Notes: generated by a model from the sequence alone, not told the origin. Positions 13,601-37,443 are shown, numbered from the stretch's first letter. The stretch is DNA of 64,000 nt from Atopsyche davidsoni (GCA_022113835.1 JAILWY010000018.1:19553501-19617500), one strand, 5' to 3'. Numbers and translations: made by a program.

Positions 13601-14793
13601 CAGATAATTAAAAACATTTATATTAACATCAAAGCTCGTGTTCCGGAAATCTGATTATATTGAACAGTGATGAACAAAGGCTATCAAATATTACATATAC
13701 TGCATAAAAACTTGTTGTGTTAATTAATCATATGGGATATCAATCAACCATTTTCAAGTGTTTGATATGATTAGATCGATCATTAGAGAAATAACATTTT
13801 ATTAAAATAGTGTGATTTATTTGACCGCTTTCCGTTGCCTGTTCAGTGTAATCAGGCTTTCAAAACGCGGGCCTCAATCATAAATACTTAGTTGTGCTTA
13901 AAGAGGGTGATCATACCGAGTATAAAATGAAATGTGAATTTACTATCTTTACGTTAAAATTATTAAATGTGATAAAAGTGAATAAACAATGAAATTTGAA
14001 TCATAATGATTTGTTACAATACAAATTATAATCGAATCACTTGAAGATCGAGTATAATTCAAAATTAATGCAAATAAGTAATTATTTATAGATCAAGCAT
14101 CAACAGCTATACGGAAGTCAAATATCTAAGAACAACAGTATGTAGTCTAATAATTTTACCCCCTCTGCCACCCTCCCAGATACACATATATTGACCATGT
14201 TCTGGTGCCTATACATATTCATCTGGATTCAGACTAATTTTTAAGTAACAACTTTAAGTTATTGTTTGAAATCTTACAGGTCAGGTGGGGAGTTATCAAC
14301 TTCCCACATATTTTTAGTCGCTCACGCCACAAAAATGACACAAGCCAAATATGGTAACTTTTACTTCTTTATGCCATTTTGTGTGGTCACCGGCGATTAA
14401 AAGTTTTCAGATTCAAAAAATATATTCTATTGAGTTCTCAGTTGGTGACGTTGTGATTATATATTGGGCCTTGCCAAACAAAATAATTGCTTAATTTTTT
14501 CCCAATTTCAGGTATTAAACAGAGTATTTTTTGTTTAATAAAATCACATCACACTTGAGAATTCTATCTGAAAAGCTATCTGATCCAAAGTTCAAATTCA
14601 AAGATTCAAAATAAACAAGGACTAAAACCTTACTTTCCACTGATATCTGCAATTGCTGCCTTAATTCCAGTGATTTTGATAGGAGGTTTGTATTTAGGAG
14701 GTAAAACATTTTGAAGTATAATCACAACGTCCACTGTCATAAACTCTAAGAGATCTATGTTTACTTTTTAAGTCATACCATGGAGTAACATGA
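10636..14793. other. Interval between convergent DUS4L and mib2
   Basis: About 4.2 kb of AT-rich DNA without a supportable gene. It holds the DUS4L 3' end (AATAAA at 10725-10730) and the mib2 3' UTR, whose end I cannot place because several TTTATT (minus-strand AATAAA) sites occur, for example near 13570 and 13812. The part nearest mib2 (about 14160-14400) has more mixed composition and contains foldback structures (see the hairpin at 14285). Confidence 0.6.
14285..14307. other. Short hairpin in the presumed mib2 3' UTR
   Basis: GTGGGGAGTT (14285-14294) pairs with AACTTCCCAC (14298-14307) around a three-base loop: nine Watson-Crick pairs and one G-T pair. About 15 bp further on, 14320-14397 forms a second, imperfect foldback (TCGCTCACGCCACAAAA against TTTTGTGTGGTCACCGGCGA). 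On the minus strand these would lie in the mib2 3' UTR if that reaches here. Role unknown. Confidence 0.4.
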
Positions 14794-26059
<11,266 letters not shown>

Positions 26060-26667
26060 ATTTCTACTTTACACGAAAACAATTACATGTCAAAATCTAT
26101 ATATATTATGTATTTCTATCAAACATGTTTTCAGCTATAACTTTGAGCCCTTAAAACAAATTTGACTTCGAGCTTTAAGCACAGGCAGAGAAGGTTTGAT
26201 GTTGGCTTGGATATTACTTTGAAGGGGACACATAATACCAGGAATTATTGTTTGTAATTTTGGGAAACCCGAACACCATTTCGTACGACACAGAAACCAG
26301 ACAATAACATGACAGCTGCGCTAAAAGTACATTTGTCAATCACTTCTTTTTTCTTTAACGTATTCGAAGTGTCTTATTTTACTAGAAAAAAATGTGTTCG
26401 TGATGAATTTTTTTAATTTGAGAATTAATAATTTTTTCATGAAATATCCAAGTAAGTATTAAATATATTCGTCAAAATAATTTTATTTTTAAAAATATAT
26501 TCGCTAAAATTTATTTAAACTGCGTATAATATTTGTCTATGATCAAAAATCAACAAATTTGTCTCTGACAAATGTCTTGCCGTCAGTGTCAAAAACAAGA
26601 GCACGTGAGAATTTGAAAACACGTACATTGTATTACTTTAATTGAATAGTTTATTTTATTAATTTAA
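26060..26667. promoter_or_regulatory. Divergent promoter interval, mib2 / PDCD2
   Basis: Only 608 bp separate the start codons of mib2 (-) and PDCD2 (+), so both promoters and 5' UTRs must fit here unless a distal exon exists. A CACGTG palindrome lies at 26602-26607, about 60 bp before the PDCD2 start. 26140-26330 is less AT-rich than its surroundings. No TATA box or initiator can be placed with confidence. Confidence 0.6.
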
Positions 26668-28693
26668 ATGGCGTCAAAAGTTGACGTAGGATTTGTCGAA
26701 GAATGTGAACCTTGGAAATTACATTCACGATTTTTTCCTAGTAAAATTGGAGGAAAGCCTGCCTGGCTTAACCTCAAAGATCTTCCTCAGCCTCTTGATC
26801 TACAATGTAGCACTTGTAGAGAACCTTGCATATTTCTTTGCCAAGTCAGTATATATTTTTCAAAATTAGTTTCGTTATATATTATCTTTCCACTTGTTAT
26901 TTCTTTCTATTTTAATTGTTAATCATCAATACTTACAACTGTTTATTATCTTTTCAGATATATGCACCAATTGATGATAATGCAGATGCCTTTCATCGCA
27001 CAATATTTGTTTTTATTTGCAAAAGTGGGTTGTGCTGTAAAACCAACAAGTCTAATAACTTCAAAATATTCAGGTGCCAATTAAAAAGAGAAAATCTTTT
27101 TTATTCCTTTGAACCTCCTGTTGAAAATACAAATGAGGTAAATTTAATTAATAAGTTAGTTTTTCTCATCGTTTTCATCGCTGGCTTCTTAAAATTCCAT
27201 CTCCCACTGAAAGCCTGCTTTACAATATTGTGAGATTGATATATTTTGTTATATTAATTTTAAAAATGTATATTATTGTAATAGAAAATTATTAATACCC
27301 CCGAGATTGATTAAAAATCTATTTTAAATAGATTTCTCATTGAGTAACTTTTTTTATTGACTTGTAAGTGGTCACACAAATATATTCCTTCTAGCATTGT
27401 GTAGACCAGGTCTTACTTCAATGCATTGTGAACAAGTTGTGTGACTATTTTCTAACAATAAGCTGTTTGAAATTATTAAATCATTTATGTATATAATATT
27501 TTTTATTATTTAAGGAGTTTAACATGTCAAAATGGCCACCATTGTGTCGTGTGTGTGGTGCCAAAGGACCTAACCACTGTGGAAAATGCAAGTCTGTCAA
27601 TTACTGCAGTAGACCTCACCAAGTATTAGACTGGAAGAATGGACATAAAGAGAAATGTCTTAATACGGTAAATTTTGTTTTAATTATTAATACAAGTATT
27701 ACAGTATCAGTATTACACTAAATCCGATACAACAATGACTGAATAACACTCAATTTAATTAGCTAAATGACTAGTTGATCACAAAATATCTTTTGAAGTG
27801 AGCATTTTTGCCTTTCAAGGGCTTCATTATGTACAAAATAGCTAATCATATCTGTTGCATGTAATACAGTGATCCGTATCCAGTCATCCGCTTCTATATC
27901 ATTGCATATATTGTATAATTGACATTACACTATCTTTTTAGGCTGAAATAAATATTGTGGAAACTGAAACGAAAGGAATTATGTTTCCTGAATGGGAACT
28001 TATCACAGAGGAAGAAAGTCAGGTAAACATGTATAATTTTTAGAACTAGTAAATGTATTTACATTATCAAAAAATTTGCTTATTAAAACTTATCACACTA
28101 TTTAGGAAGAAACTACAACTGTTGATGAAGAAAAGGAAATGGAATTGTTTCATAAATTAGTGAACGAAAAGAAAGCTGGTACATTGGCTAATGAAAGTGA
28201 AGCAGAACTAGAGCAGTACTCAAACAAAACAGTCGAAGACAAAGCATTTGGAAAGTTCAAAAAAAAAATCAATAAGGATCCAGGCCAGGTGTTGAGGTAC
28301 GATCGAGGAGGAAATCCTTTGTGGATAGCATCTCAACCGATACCGTCGAAAAAAGATATTCCCAAATGTCACTATTGCAGTGAGGAGCGGCAGTTTGAAT
28401 TCCAGGTTACAATAATATTTTAATTTAATTGCATGTTAATAATCACATCTGAATACATCTTTGTAAAATTATATTTTGCAAAAAAACACTTTAAAAGAAC
28501 AAACTTATTTCACTGTTTACAGGTAATGCCTCAATTACTGAATTTTTTGGACATCGATTTAGGTGTAAATAGTATTGACTGGGGAGTGCTGTCGATCTAC
28601 ACATGCAAAAATAATTGCTCCCAAGGACCTGCATATAAAAATGAATACATATTTAAACAAGATATAATACAAACTGTTACCGAATCTGAATAA
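26668..28693 (+). CDS. PDCD2: Programmed cell death protein 2 (Zfrp8)
   Basis: Six exons (26668-26844, 26958-27137, 27515-27667, 27942-28022, 28106-28405, 28523-28693), all phase 0, encode 353 aa. The N-terminus (VDVGFVEECEPWKL, then CSTCREPCIFLCQ) and the C-terminal block (CHYCSEERQFEFQ, PQLLNFL, DWGVLSIYTC) are the two halves of the PDCD2 domain. Between them residues about 130-166 form a MYND zinc finger (CRVCG...CGKCKSVNYCS...HKEKC). The middle is acidic and Lys-rich. Known family role: a chaperone-like factor for ribosomal protein uS5 in 40S assembly; Drosophila Zfrp8 is needed in haematopoietic and germline stem cells. The stop codon lies inside an AATAAA (28689-28694). Exon 3 has two adjacent in-frame acceptors (AAG|GAG), so one residue may vary. 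Confidence 0.96.
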
Positions 28694-29434
28694 ATATATT
28701 TATCTATCTTATAAACTTTTTTCTATGATAGTGAAACCAAATTGTATTCTGAATACGAGTCACATCTGGAGTCTTTCATCAAATCTACGGTCGATACCTG
28801 AAATATTTACAAGGTAAATAAATATTAAAAATATTTACCAATAAGATTTTCAGAAGTGAAATATATCACATTTATAACCATATCCGAAACATTCTCAGAT
28901 CTATACAACGGCTTACCTTTACATATGAACGGCATAAAACCATCACAAATGGTTATTGAAGGGGGTTATTTTTCGGACTCAATATTATGTACTTGTAACT
29001 TCAAAGCACACGTCTTCCTTTGAAAATAGCAAATTTCACGTGAACTGAATGGAAAAATGATTGTATCTGAAATGGACGGTTTCACTTATTTGCCAATGTT
29101 TCATATTAAATTAATTTAAACACCACAAATCAATTTTAAATTACTACATTTTGAGAGCTCAACTATCATCCTCAAATGGTAAAGTTAAAATGCTAACTCA
29201 GTTAAAAGTGAACTAGCTTCCCTGATAAAAGAAAGATTTTACTGAATTGCCAAGAAATCTTTTTATACATAAAAATATGCAATCATGAAACAAACCTTTA
29301 TTCTCAAATTGCCAACAATTTTTGTAATAATTTATTATACTTTTACATTTTTTAAAATAAAAACAACAAGCTCACTTACATACTACTTTATTCATAAATT
29401 AGATTTTTTAAATCAACACCTAATATCACAAAGC
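28694..29434. other. Interval between convergent PDCD2 and TMEM242 homologue
   Basis: About 740 bp holding the 3' ends of both flanking genes. A minus-strand AATAAA (TTTATT on plus, 29387-29392) lies about 43 bp past the TMEM242 stop. A short acceptor-like site and a 23-codon frame occur at 28731-28801 but connect to no gene. Confidence 0.6.
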
Positions 29435-30515
29435 TTATGATTTGGATGATTTATTTTCTATGGTAGCTTTGCCAAACTTTTCAGTAGATATATATTCTAG
29501 CAAGTCATTGAGTCCGCTAAATTCTGTTCTTGACTGAGGCGGATCATTCTTTGGTATGATTGGCAAGGCTTTGCCAACAATCGTTCTGAATTCTTTCATC
29601 TAAAAAAAAACAAATTGTACATTATAGATTTACATTGTAGATAGGTGAGTGGATGATTTGACTGTGGTGGAGATAAATAGAAAGCACAATAACGGGCAGT
29701 AATATTTAAAGAGTCATTTACTTTGGAGATCCAAAGCAAATGATGATTGCTTTCATTCATCTCAAAGGAAGTAATGACATGTCAACTTTTAACAAGATAC
29801 TGTGTAATGCTATACCATCCACATCTAATATCACACTTACATTAAGACTGATCCTGTTCCAACCCTAAAGGCTTGTTAAAACAGCATGTTATTAGTAATT
29901 TGGGTTAGAGAACCAAATTACGTTTAACAAATATGTACAATAAAATTTTATACTTACATCTTTTGCACCTGATAATTTCCATATTCCGTAACAAAATAAC
30001 GAAGTTCCTGTAATAGCGTAGAAAGTTCCCCAGCCCAGAGCGCGCAAAGCCAACATGGCACCAGCATCAGCCAATTCCACTGAACCTACCATACCTGTAA
30101 AACCGGCAGTCAAATACATATAAAAAATATTTTAAAGATGAAGTTAAAAAGCGCAATACTGCTAATTACGCACCTTTATTAAAATACTTTGGGTCTTTTT
30201 TCTTTGCTGCCGCTAAAGCGGACCCAAATCCAAAGATAGCTCCAAATCCTGCCACTGAAGCTAAGAATGCACCCGCTGCAAAGATTACCAAAAAAATAAG
30301 AGCAAGAATTTTGATGAAAATAATATCAGCTACGAACATATATTTGAGGCATATTTTTCTTTTATAATTTCATAAATGTTTTAATGCATGCAATGCGATG
30401 GTATTTCTTCGTAATAATATAGGTTATGCCACATTTATCCTCTACCTTTAAGTTTAAATAATTTCTCCTCCTTAATTTTATCATTTTCGGCCAGTTTTGC
30501 TTCGCTGTCAGTCAT
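29435..30515 (-). CDS. TMEM242: TMEM242-like mitochondrial assembly protein
   Basis: Four exons (30515-30446, 30275-30174, 30094-29958, 29599-29435) encode 157 aa; human TMEM242 is about 141. Two hydrophobic segments are visible, about residues 24-46 (Gly/Ala-rich) and 77-97. Between them is AAAKKKDPKYFNKG, and the second is preceded by LALRALGWG; both match the conserved TMEM242 motifs AKKKSPEWFNKG and LALRALGWG. The part after the second helix (GAKDMKEFR...PIIPKN) also matches. The human protein is reported to help assemble the ATP synthase c-ring in the mitochondrial inner membrane. The hydrophilic C-terminal tail here is longer than in vertebrates. Identification rests on recalled family sequence, not a search. 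Confidence 0.88.
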
Positions 30516-30833
30516 ATTTGGTGAATTCTATTGGAGACACATGATAAAACAAATTAATATTAAAAGAAACAATATTTAAGTTCAATGTTTCTATTCTTGG
30601 TCGTTTTGACAGCACCATAAAGACCATAAAGCTACGAAAGACTGCCTCAAACTTATGCTGTTGTCGATGTCAATCCCATTGAACGTGAATCCCATGATGA
30701 AAAGCTGTATTAAAACCTTTTTTTTTCCCCTTTTAGTTTTATGGGTCAAATTGATAAAGTTTATGTTTTAAATTTTTTTGTTTAAAATTTTAAATTTTAA
30801 GTTTAAAATTTTATTTGAAATATATATAAACAC

Positions 30834-31083
30834 GTGGAAAAATCACAAAAATATTTTTTTTTAATAATAAAATGGAATTCCATCAGGTATCTATCATTTT
30901 TTTAAAATATTAAATTTTTATATGAGGTCGTGAAAAAATAAAGTCTTCAGCATTAAAAAAGTTCTATTTTACTTTCACTTTTTACCGAAATTTTCTTAAA
31001 TAATAAATATTTTTGAGAGAGTACTTGGTGGAATTCCATTTTAATATTTTATATATAATAAAATACTTGAGTGATTTTTCCAC
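30834..31083. repeat. Inverted-repeat (foldback) element
   Basis: 30834-30889 and 31027-31083 are inverted copies of each other over nearly 60 bp. Both contain GTGGAAAAATCAC at the outer end and AAAATGGAATTCCA at the inner end. The middle is AT-rich filler of about 135 bp. Either this is a MITE-like foldback element or two copies of one short repeat inserted head to head. The right arm is also part of the element at 31019-31200. Confidence 0.6.
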
Positions 31084-31200
31084 ATGTTAACCAATCTTTC
31101 ACATTCGTACTCAGTTTAGTAATCTTAACGTGAAAGGTTGGCGAAACCGGTCACCAATAAAAATTAACCTGTGGAAAAATCACTAGTGTTTTATTATATT
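31019..31200 (+). repeat. Short interspersed element with GGCGAAACCGGTC core, copy 1
   Basis: Order of parts: GAGTACTTGGTGGAATTCCA, TTTTAATATTTT, a GTGATTTTTCCACATG block, a foldback pair (CCAATCTTTCAC and GTGAAAGGTTGG), GGCGAAACCGGTCACCAATA at 31140-31159, then GTGGAAAAATCACTAGTG and TTTTATTATA. The same order recurs at 49227-49375, which defines one family about 150-180 bp long. Confidence 0.65.
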
Positions 31201-32412
31201 TGAAATAGTAATTTTCCTACAAAAACTCTGGCAACCTTCTTCAAGTATATTTTTGCAATTTGTCAAATTCTTGTATCTCGGCAATTTTAACAATTTGATC
31301 TTACATAGGTCAACGGATCAATTTTAATTTTGTTTTTTTTTTAAATCCGATTTATTATTATAAGATTTTTTTTTTCAATTTATCATAAAATTATGTCTTG
31401 CCTTTTGATGCTTATCAAAAAAAAAAAAAATGTATTTGTTGGTAAAAAAATCTTTATACAATAGTTTACATGTTAAATATATTGTCTATAAATTCAAGCA
31501 ATTTTTTTTATAATTGTGAATTCTTCTTTATGATAAAAATTAAACATTCAATGAACACCTTTACCAATAGCACTTTATTTTAATAAAAATACAATAGATT
31601 CTGTGTCATCTTAATTAGGTGTAAATATTTAATATCATAGATAGCATAAGTGATAAATTGATATTGAATACATATATAATACATATGGGAGCATACGGTT
31701 CAACTCATGTTCTGTACACAAATTTATCTCACAGCAGGTATGTCGCTTGCGATAATTGAAAATAATTGAACGTGGGCATCATGACTTCATTTTAATTTTT
31801 CAGTACACACCAGCGATATCAGAACACATATTAAAGCTGCTTGTGAATCTACAAAATATACATCTAAGATATACCAACTTCTTACAACATGCTTCCAGTA
31901 ACATGAACAATATTAGTAGCAAAATAAAATATATAATATTTTTTAGGTACACTTATTAAGTAATAAAATTATTTATGAATACAATATTTTAAATCTAGAG
32001 CTTTTGAAAGTCTATAAATAAATTAATGAGATAATAAGTATGCATCGTAAAAATTTATTGTCTACAGATATGCAATACAGAAAAAAATATACAATCATAC
32101 AAAATTTGTATGTAATCAAAATATAGCATTCCCTATTTACAGTATTCAATGAGTTCACTCATTATACTAAAACAAATATTTTTTTAAAATAAGCCAATTG
32201 ATATCTACATATACCTTAGGCAAAATTAAATCAATAAAATAGAATATTCTATCTGCAGATATAATAGTGTACAAAAGCTAACTATGTCTGAAAAAGCTAT
32301 TTGAATTTTAAATAAAAAAAATACATTAAAATCTCTGAGAGTAAAAGTTAATTAAACAACTCTGTTAACTTCTAACGTGTTTTTATGATAGCACCAATAT
32401 TTTAGTATTCAT

Positions 32413-35053
32413 TTATTTTTTCTTCTTGAGCTCTTCGAACCTTCTAGTCAAATCGTCAAAGTCAATATCATCTCTTGGAGCAGACGGTTTGTCTTGAGAG
32501 TTGCTCTGAGAAGGGACATTCGGAAATAAATTGACTGACGGTACACTCGGCAAGTCTGGTAATTCCGGGAAATGCATGTTGGAATAGTCGACGTTGGAGT
32601 TACCTGGGAACTTGGAACGTGGCTGGGGTTTGGGTGCATTTGAATTCTGGAAAATAAAAGCAAAAATTGCATATAATGGTTAGACCTCTACAATATAAGC
32701 TTAAACTTCAATCCAAATGTAATAAAATAAATAATAACTTTCAAATATTAAAAAATAAAATACCATTAGGTTATCATCAGGGCTTACGGTGTCATATGCA
32801 GGAGGTAGGTTATTCATTTCTTCCTGGAATAAAAATATACAATGAAATTGATTAAAAATATAGAACAACAACAACAGGAATAATATTATAATGCATACAG
32901 AATCCTGCCTGAAGATGCCAACCAAGCATGTAGGCGAAACTAGTAGAGTCAAAAAATATAAAATGCTGGAATAACACTAGAAACATTTTTACTAGAAAAT
33001 ATTAATTTCAAAATAGAAAAAATTATATGCAGATCAGTAGATTACAAATTTTTATTTTAAATCAATGAACATACTCTACATATTTACAAATAATATAATA
33101 TACCTGCAGAAATGCTGTATTCAAATCCTTAGGCTCCGTGCTGGGGGGGATATTGTAATTCATGGGCGGGTTCTGGTTAGAAGTGTCCCCCGGCGGCACT
33201 ACGAAACCTCCGGGGCCACCAGGGGGCTTTGGATAATGTGGTAGATTCTGAATTTAGATAAGATTATTATTTTTACCATTGCATTTATATAAATTAGAAA
33301 TCATTATATAAGTCACAAATTCAACAGTCAACACCAATAAATTATCTTATATATAATAACTTATTTTTGATGCATGTTATAGATAAACTTCTTCAACGTA
33401 TGCAAAAAAAAAAAAAGGATTCTCACCGGATAGCTGAAAGGCTGAGGGTTGGGGTGAGGCATTCCAGGCGGTTGAGGGAAGTCCACAAAACCCGGAGGTC
33501 TCGGAACATTTCCAGGACCCAAATCGATGAGCATGGCATCTAAACCTAACTCATTATTTAAAAATTCATTAAAATAATGAAATAACACAATACATAATAT
33601 ATATATCATACTAAGCAAGGTAAATGAAACTAACCGGCTGGATCAGGTTGATCGTCCTTGATGATCTGAGGGTCAGGTTCATAATTAACATTATAGTTCT
33701 TGGCTATTTCAATTAGATACTTCTCGACAAGAATTTTGGGTGGACTCTGCACCGACATTTTGTGCTTAAGCTTTTCGCTGATAGTGGTGATGGCTTCTTT
33801 TTTACAAGCTTCAGCATACTGTTTTCCATACTTCACAGTTAAAAGTTCACACACCACTTTCAATTCCTAAAATTTATTAAAAATATGTCAAACCTTTACA
33901 GACGATAAGTAAATACCAAGTGATTCAGTAGTACTTGGTTATTTATTTACTATAAATAGTTTTTTAATTGCAAATGTTGATTTTATATCCATTTTTTTTT
34001 AAATACGTGAAAACTCCTAAACAACTTATATTTTTATGCTGATTGCTATTAGCTATTCAAGGACAGAGAAAGATTTTTGAAATTGCCTATTAATAAGATA
34101 TAGTAGGATTGCAGTAACAATCATAATAGTCACCATACTATAGGTTATTTATTTTATAATTTATAAATAAGACCACTAGAAAAAAGTTTGATAAAATTAA
34201 TGACAGATAAACGACCGTTTCTTATTTGTTTTCTTTTTGTTTAATTTAATTAAATAAAGGTTTACTTAGAGGTCTCTAAGGAAGCATTGTTTATTATTCA
34301 CTACGTATTTAGATGGATTTAAGCAGTTGTCTACCTATTGCATCACTCTATTAAAATTCACTAAAACATAATAACACATTTCCAAAAGAAAAGTAATATA
34401 ATGTGACTATTATTAGCAAATCCAGACCAAAAATTTATTAAATATTGATTGTGAATTACATGGCCTTGAATTTATAATATAACTACATTTAACAAAGAAT
34501 AATAGAATTACACTCAATAAGAAGGATAAATATTGAAATATGTAATACTAAACGTGTTTATATTAAATCTTCAAAATATCAATGAGAAATTTACCTGAAT
34601 ATCGGTTTGCATCCTTGGAGCCACCCAGATTAAGCTGGAAATCGCTTCAGCAAGGCCTTCGTCTAGTTCTGTCATCTGAGTAATTAGTCCAAATCTTGCC
34701 AATAACAAATCGCAATACATTTCTACAATCTCCATCGCTTCCACCATGTAGTCCTCTCTAAAAAGCAAGAGAAGAAAATAAACATTTAATCACAATACAA
34801 CTAAAATAACATAGATCGCTAAATTTAAAACATAGTAGGTAAACATAATAAGCAAATTAAAAAAAGAATACCTGATGATATGTTCAACGCGAATTTTAGC
34901 ACGTTCAGATTTTTCTGCTTGAATATAATCCGCAATCTCTTTTCTGGATTTTTGCGTAAGTTCTGTTTTCTTCTTCTCCATTAATTTCAAACGATTTATT
35001 GCAAGGCGCAAATTGGTTTTGAGTTTTGTGTAATTGGGCCCGCTGGAGAACAT
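32413..35053 (-). CDS. IST1: IST1 homologue, ESCRT-III-associated protein
   Basis: Seven exons (35053-34872, 34757-34595, 33866-33635, 33539-33427, 33247-33104, 32823-32764, 32646-32413) encode 375 aa. Residues 1-190 form the Ist1 / ESCRT-III helical core, with LRLAINRLKLMEKKKTELTQ and RVEHIIREDYMVEAMEI nearly identical to human IST1, then PPKILVEKYLIEIAKNYNV. A Pro-rich middle follows (GFVDFPQPPGMPHPNPQPF and PPGGPGG). The last 18 residues, DIDFDDLTRRFEELKKKK, are the MIT-interacting motif that binds VPS4, LIP5 and spastin. The protein regulates VPS4 recruitment in endosomal sorting, tubule scission and cytokinetic abscission. An upstream in-frame Met seven codons earlier (35074) exists, but 35053 aligns with the family N-terminus. 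Confidence 0.96.
32905..32990 (+). repeat. Hammerhead-like repeat in an IST1 intron
   Basis: CTGAAGA (32909-32915) is followed by GCC, a 13-base loop, GGC (32933-32935) and GAAA (32936-32939). That is a complete hammerhead catalytic core: CUGANGA, a short stem II, then GAAA. The downstream part (TAGTAGAGTC, then TGGAATAACACTAG) is related to the tails of the elements at 31019 and 49227. Stem I, stem III and a cleavage triplet could not be established by eye. Confidence 0.45.
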
Positions 35054-37443
35054 TTTTAACGTTTTTTCAAGCAATTCAATTCAGAATAATAATCTTTATT
35101 ATGAAATGACTCACTGGGAATAAACTACTTGACACTCCTTTGACAGCTGCGAAAACAAATATATATTAAAATTTCTCGTTTGTCTATGGAATTAATTTCT
35201 ATTCTGCCGTAGTGTTGTGCTAGAGCACTAGTGTTGTGAAATTAAATTTCTTAGGCTACGTTTGCTGCATAACGGAAGCGAGCGCGTCCGCTAACGGATT
35301 CGTTAGCCGCCATCTTTACTAGTACTACTAGGGAATGGATGTTATCAAGCTGGGGAGGGTTTTTGAATCTGCCGCCAATATACACATTTCTACGTACAGA
35401 TGGCGCAGTCGTAACATACACGCCATAATGTAATGACTGTGAACTACTATTTATAATAAGTTTTTGTAATTTTATGATATTAATTCGTTCACCAGGGACT
35501 TAAAGTGGATATAATAATGATTTTTTTAATATAAGGTACGTTTTAAAGTGATTTTCATTTCGCTGCGACTGTTATTTCATTGTGAACGCTCATTTTAAAA
35601 GTGCCAATGTAGGTTGCATAGACGAATTTAGGGCAGGTTGTTATGATGAAAGGAGAAATACTGTTATTTAGAATCAAATTTTTAGTTTCCGACCCCTGAA
35701 TATGTTGCATTTTTAATATTGCGTTTTCTTACTACCCGAAACAGAGACGGATCGTCTTTTTAACAACACTTTTGACGCAAAAATTATTGGCTTGCATTTC
35801 CATCATTGAACATCATGAAGCGTGTAATGAACTTTTTCGTGATTTTTCGACATTTTAACCTACCTGATACAATATTACACACCGACATGAACCGCTTGTA
35901 TTAATATTTTACCATTTTTTTTACTTCCGAAAAACACTCCCTTATACTATTCCTACATTAGTAAAGGTGTCTGAAATGTGTAATTTGTAAATGTTTATGT
36001 GTCAAAATTCTGGTGTATTTTTTCACTTATTCTCAATTTACCTTTTTTAAACTATCAATATTTATTAAAAAAACAGATACATCATCGTCTCTGCATAACT
36101 AATCGATATTTGAAGTTCTCTTTCACTAAAAATGTTTAAAATATCTATTTTGTTTCATGCAATCCATGTAGTTAAAACTGTATCAGTAATGCTCTTGGTC
36201 ATGAAATGATCATAATTTGTTTAATCCAAATAATATTAAATAAATATCAGTGGTGCGACATAAGGGCATGCAATGCAAGAAAAGCTAGCTAACGGAGATT
36301 AAACTCAGAACTGTACCTCAACCGAGAAGCAGTCTGCTGTGTGACAAGAAAAATGCATACAATTATTAATTATTCAGTTGTTGATTGATAAACAGTGAAG
36401 TGAAATCCAAAAGCACAAACTATTGCACAGTTAAGAAATGTACAGTCAGAAATGTGAGAATTTTTTAAAAATTGTTTAAGAAACATTTAATAAATATCAA
36501 CTATCGATCAATAATTCTTAATTTATAGCAGTGTGTAACTGCTTGGATAGTATTAATTTGACTGTAGCAAGTTGAGTTATTAGTTAATGAGGTTACATTT
36601 TTCCTATGATGGAAAAAAACAAACAATATGGAGCAAATAATTCGACTACTCAACTGCACAATCATGGTGATTAAGCTATATGCTTGCTCCTGGATCCTGA
36701 ACTTGTCGCCATTGATTGATAATTTTATCACAATTCCTTAAAAACCATATATGTAACATGTAGGAAATATATACAAAAGCTAATCATCATACAAATGAAT
36801 CTGTTCTTAAAACCCACATGCATTTATTTTAATATTAAATTTAAATTTTAAGATTTTACCTACAGCTCACATTTTGAAGAATCGTTAATATCAAATATGC
36901 ATTAATGATTCGGGGAAAAACATATCCATGAAAACAGATGTACTATGTGTAAGATTTCAACTCTTTAATACCATTCAAAGTAAAAAAAGTTGCACAATTA
37001 TTTTATAATCTGAGGTATAATTTAATGCTTTGCGTTTTTTCAGCAAAGCATCTAGCTGCTAGAAATATCATATTTTAACCCTTTGTAGTACCAATATTTA
37101 AAGTATTTTTTTATTATCCTAAAATCTTCCATAGTAATTCTCATTCTCTTTATGCGTTGGAATGAATGTTACCTGTGCATTAATTATGTTTACCTGATTG
37201 ATGCTGACAAATTTTTACATGGTCGTAGCTAATTCTTGTTGACAGTTATCAGCATTAACACTGCCCAGATTTTTTATCAATTTTTCTCAGTGGAATTTTG
37301 ATGTCCCATAATCATGCAAGCGTCTTCTGTGAAGTAGTAAATATTAATTATTTACAGCTATGCTAATACCCGTTGGCATCTGAAAAGAGAGCATAAATCG
37401 AATGTTACTATTAACTTTTCCAGGGTCACAGGAGTGATTTACA
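35054..37443. promoter_or_regulatory. Divergent promoter of IST1 and the SENP6/7 gene, with 5' UTR intron
   Basis: Between the IST1 start (35053, -) and the SENP6/7 start (37444, +). A less AT-rich patch at 35260-35450 contains GCCGCCATCTT (35307-35317), a good match to the YY1/pleiohomeotic consensus. The SENP6/7 start codon lies 20 nt inside an exon that begins at an acceptor (CAG ending 37423), so a 5' UTR exon must lie upstream. A donor-like AAG|GTACGT near 35535 is a candidate partner, giving a first intron of about 1.9 kb. The rest is AT-rich and includes a dispersed repeat at 35624-35678. Confidence 0.55.
35624..35678 (+). repeat. Dispersed repeat R2, copy 1
   Basis: About 55 bp that match 41144-41198 in the same orientation with only a few differences, centred on CAGGTTGTTATGATGAAAGG and ending CTGTTATTTAGAATCAA. 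Confidence 0.7.

Larger units (their letters stand above)
30516..32412. other. Interval between TMEM242 homologue and IST1
   Basis: About 1.9 kb, very AT-rich. It holds the TMEM242 promoter side, the repeat cluster at 30834-31200 and the presumed IST1 3' UTR (a minus-strand AATAAA at 32054-32059 is one candidate; another overlaps the stop codon). No gene seen. Confidence 0.6.

Noticed and set aside
28731..28801. Acceptor-like site followed by a 23-codon frame just after PDCD2
   Set aside because: No donor in the last PDCD2 exon joins it in a usable frame, and the PDCD2 domain is already complete. Probably chance.
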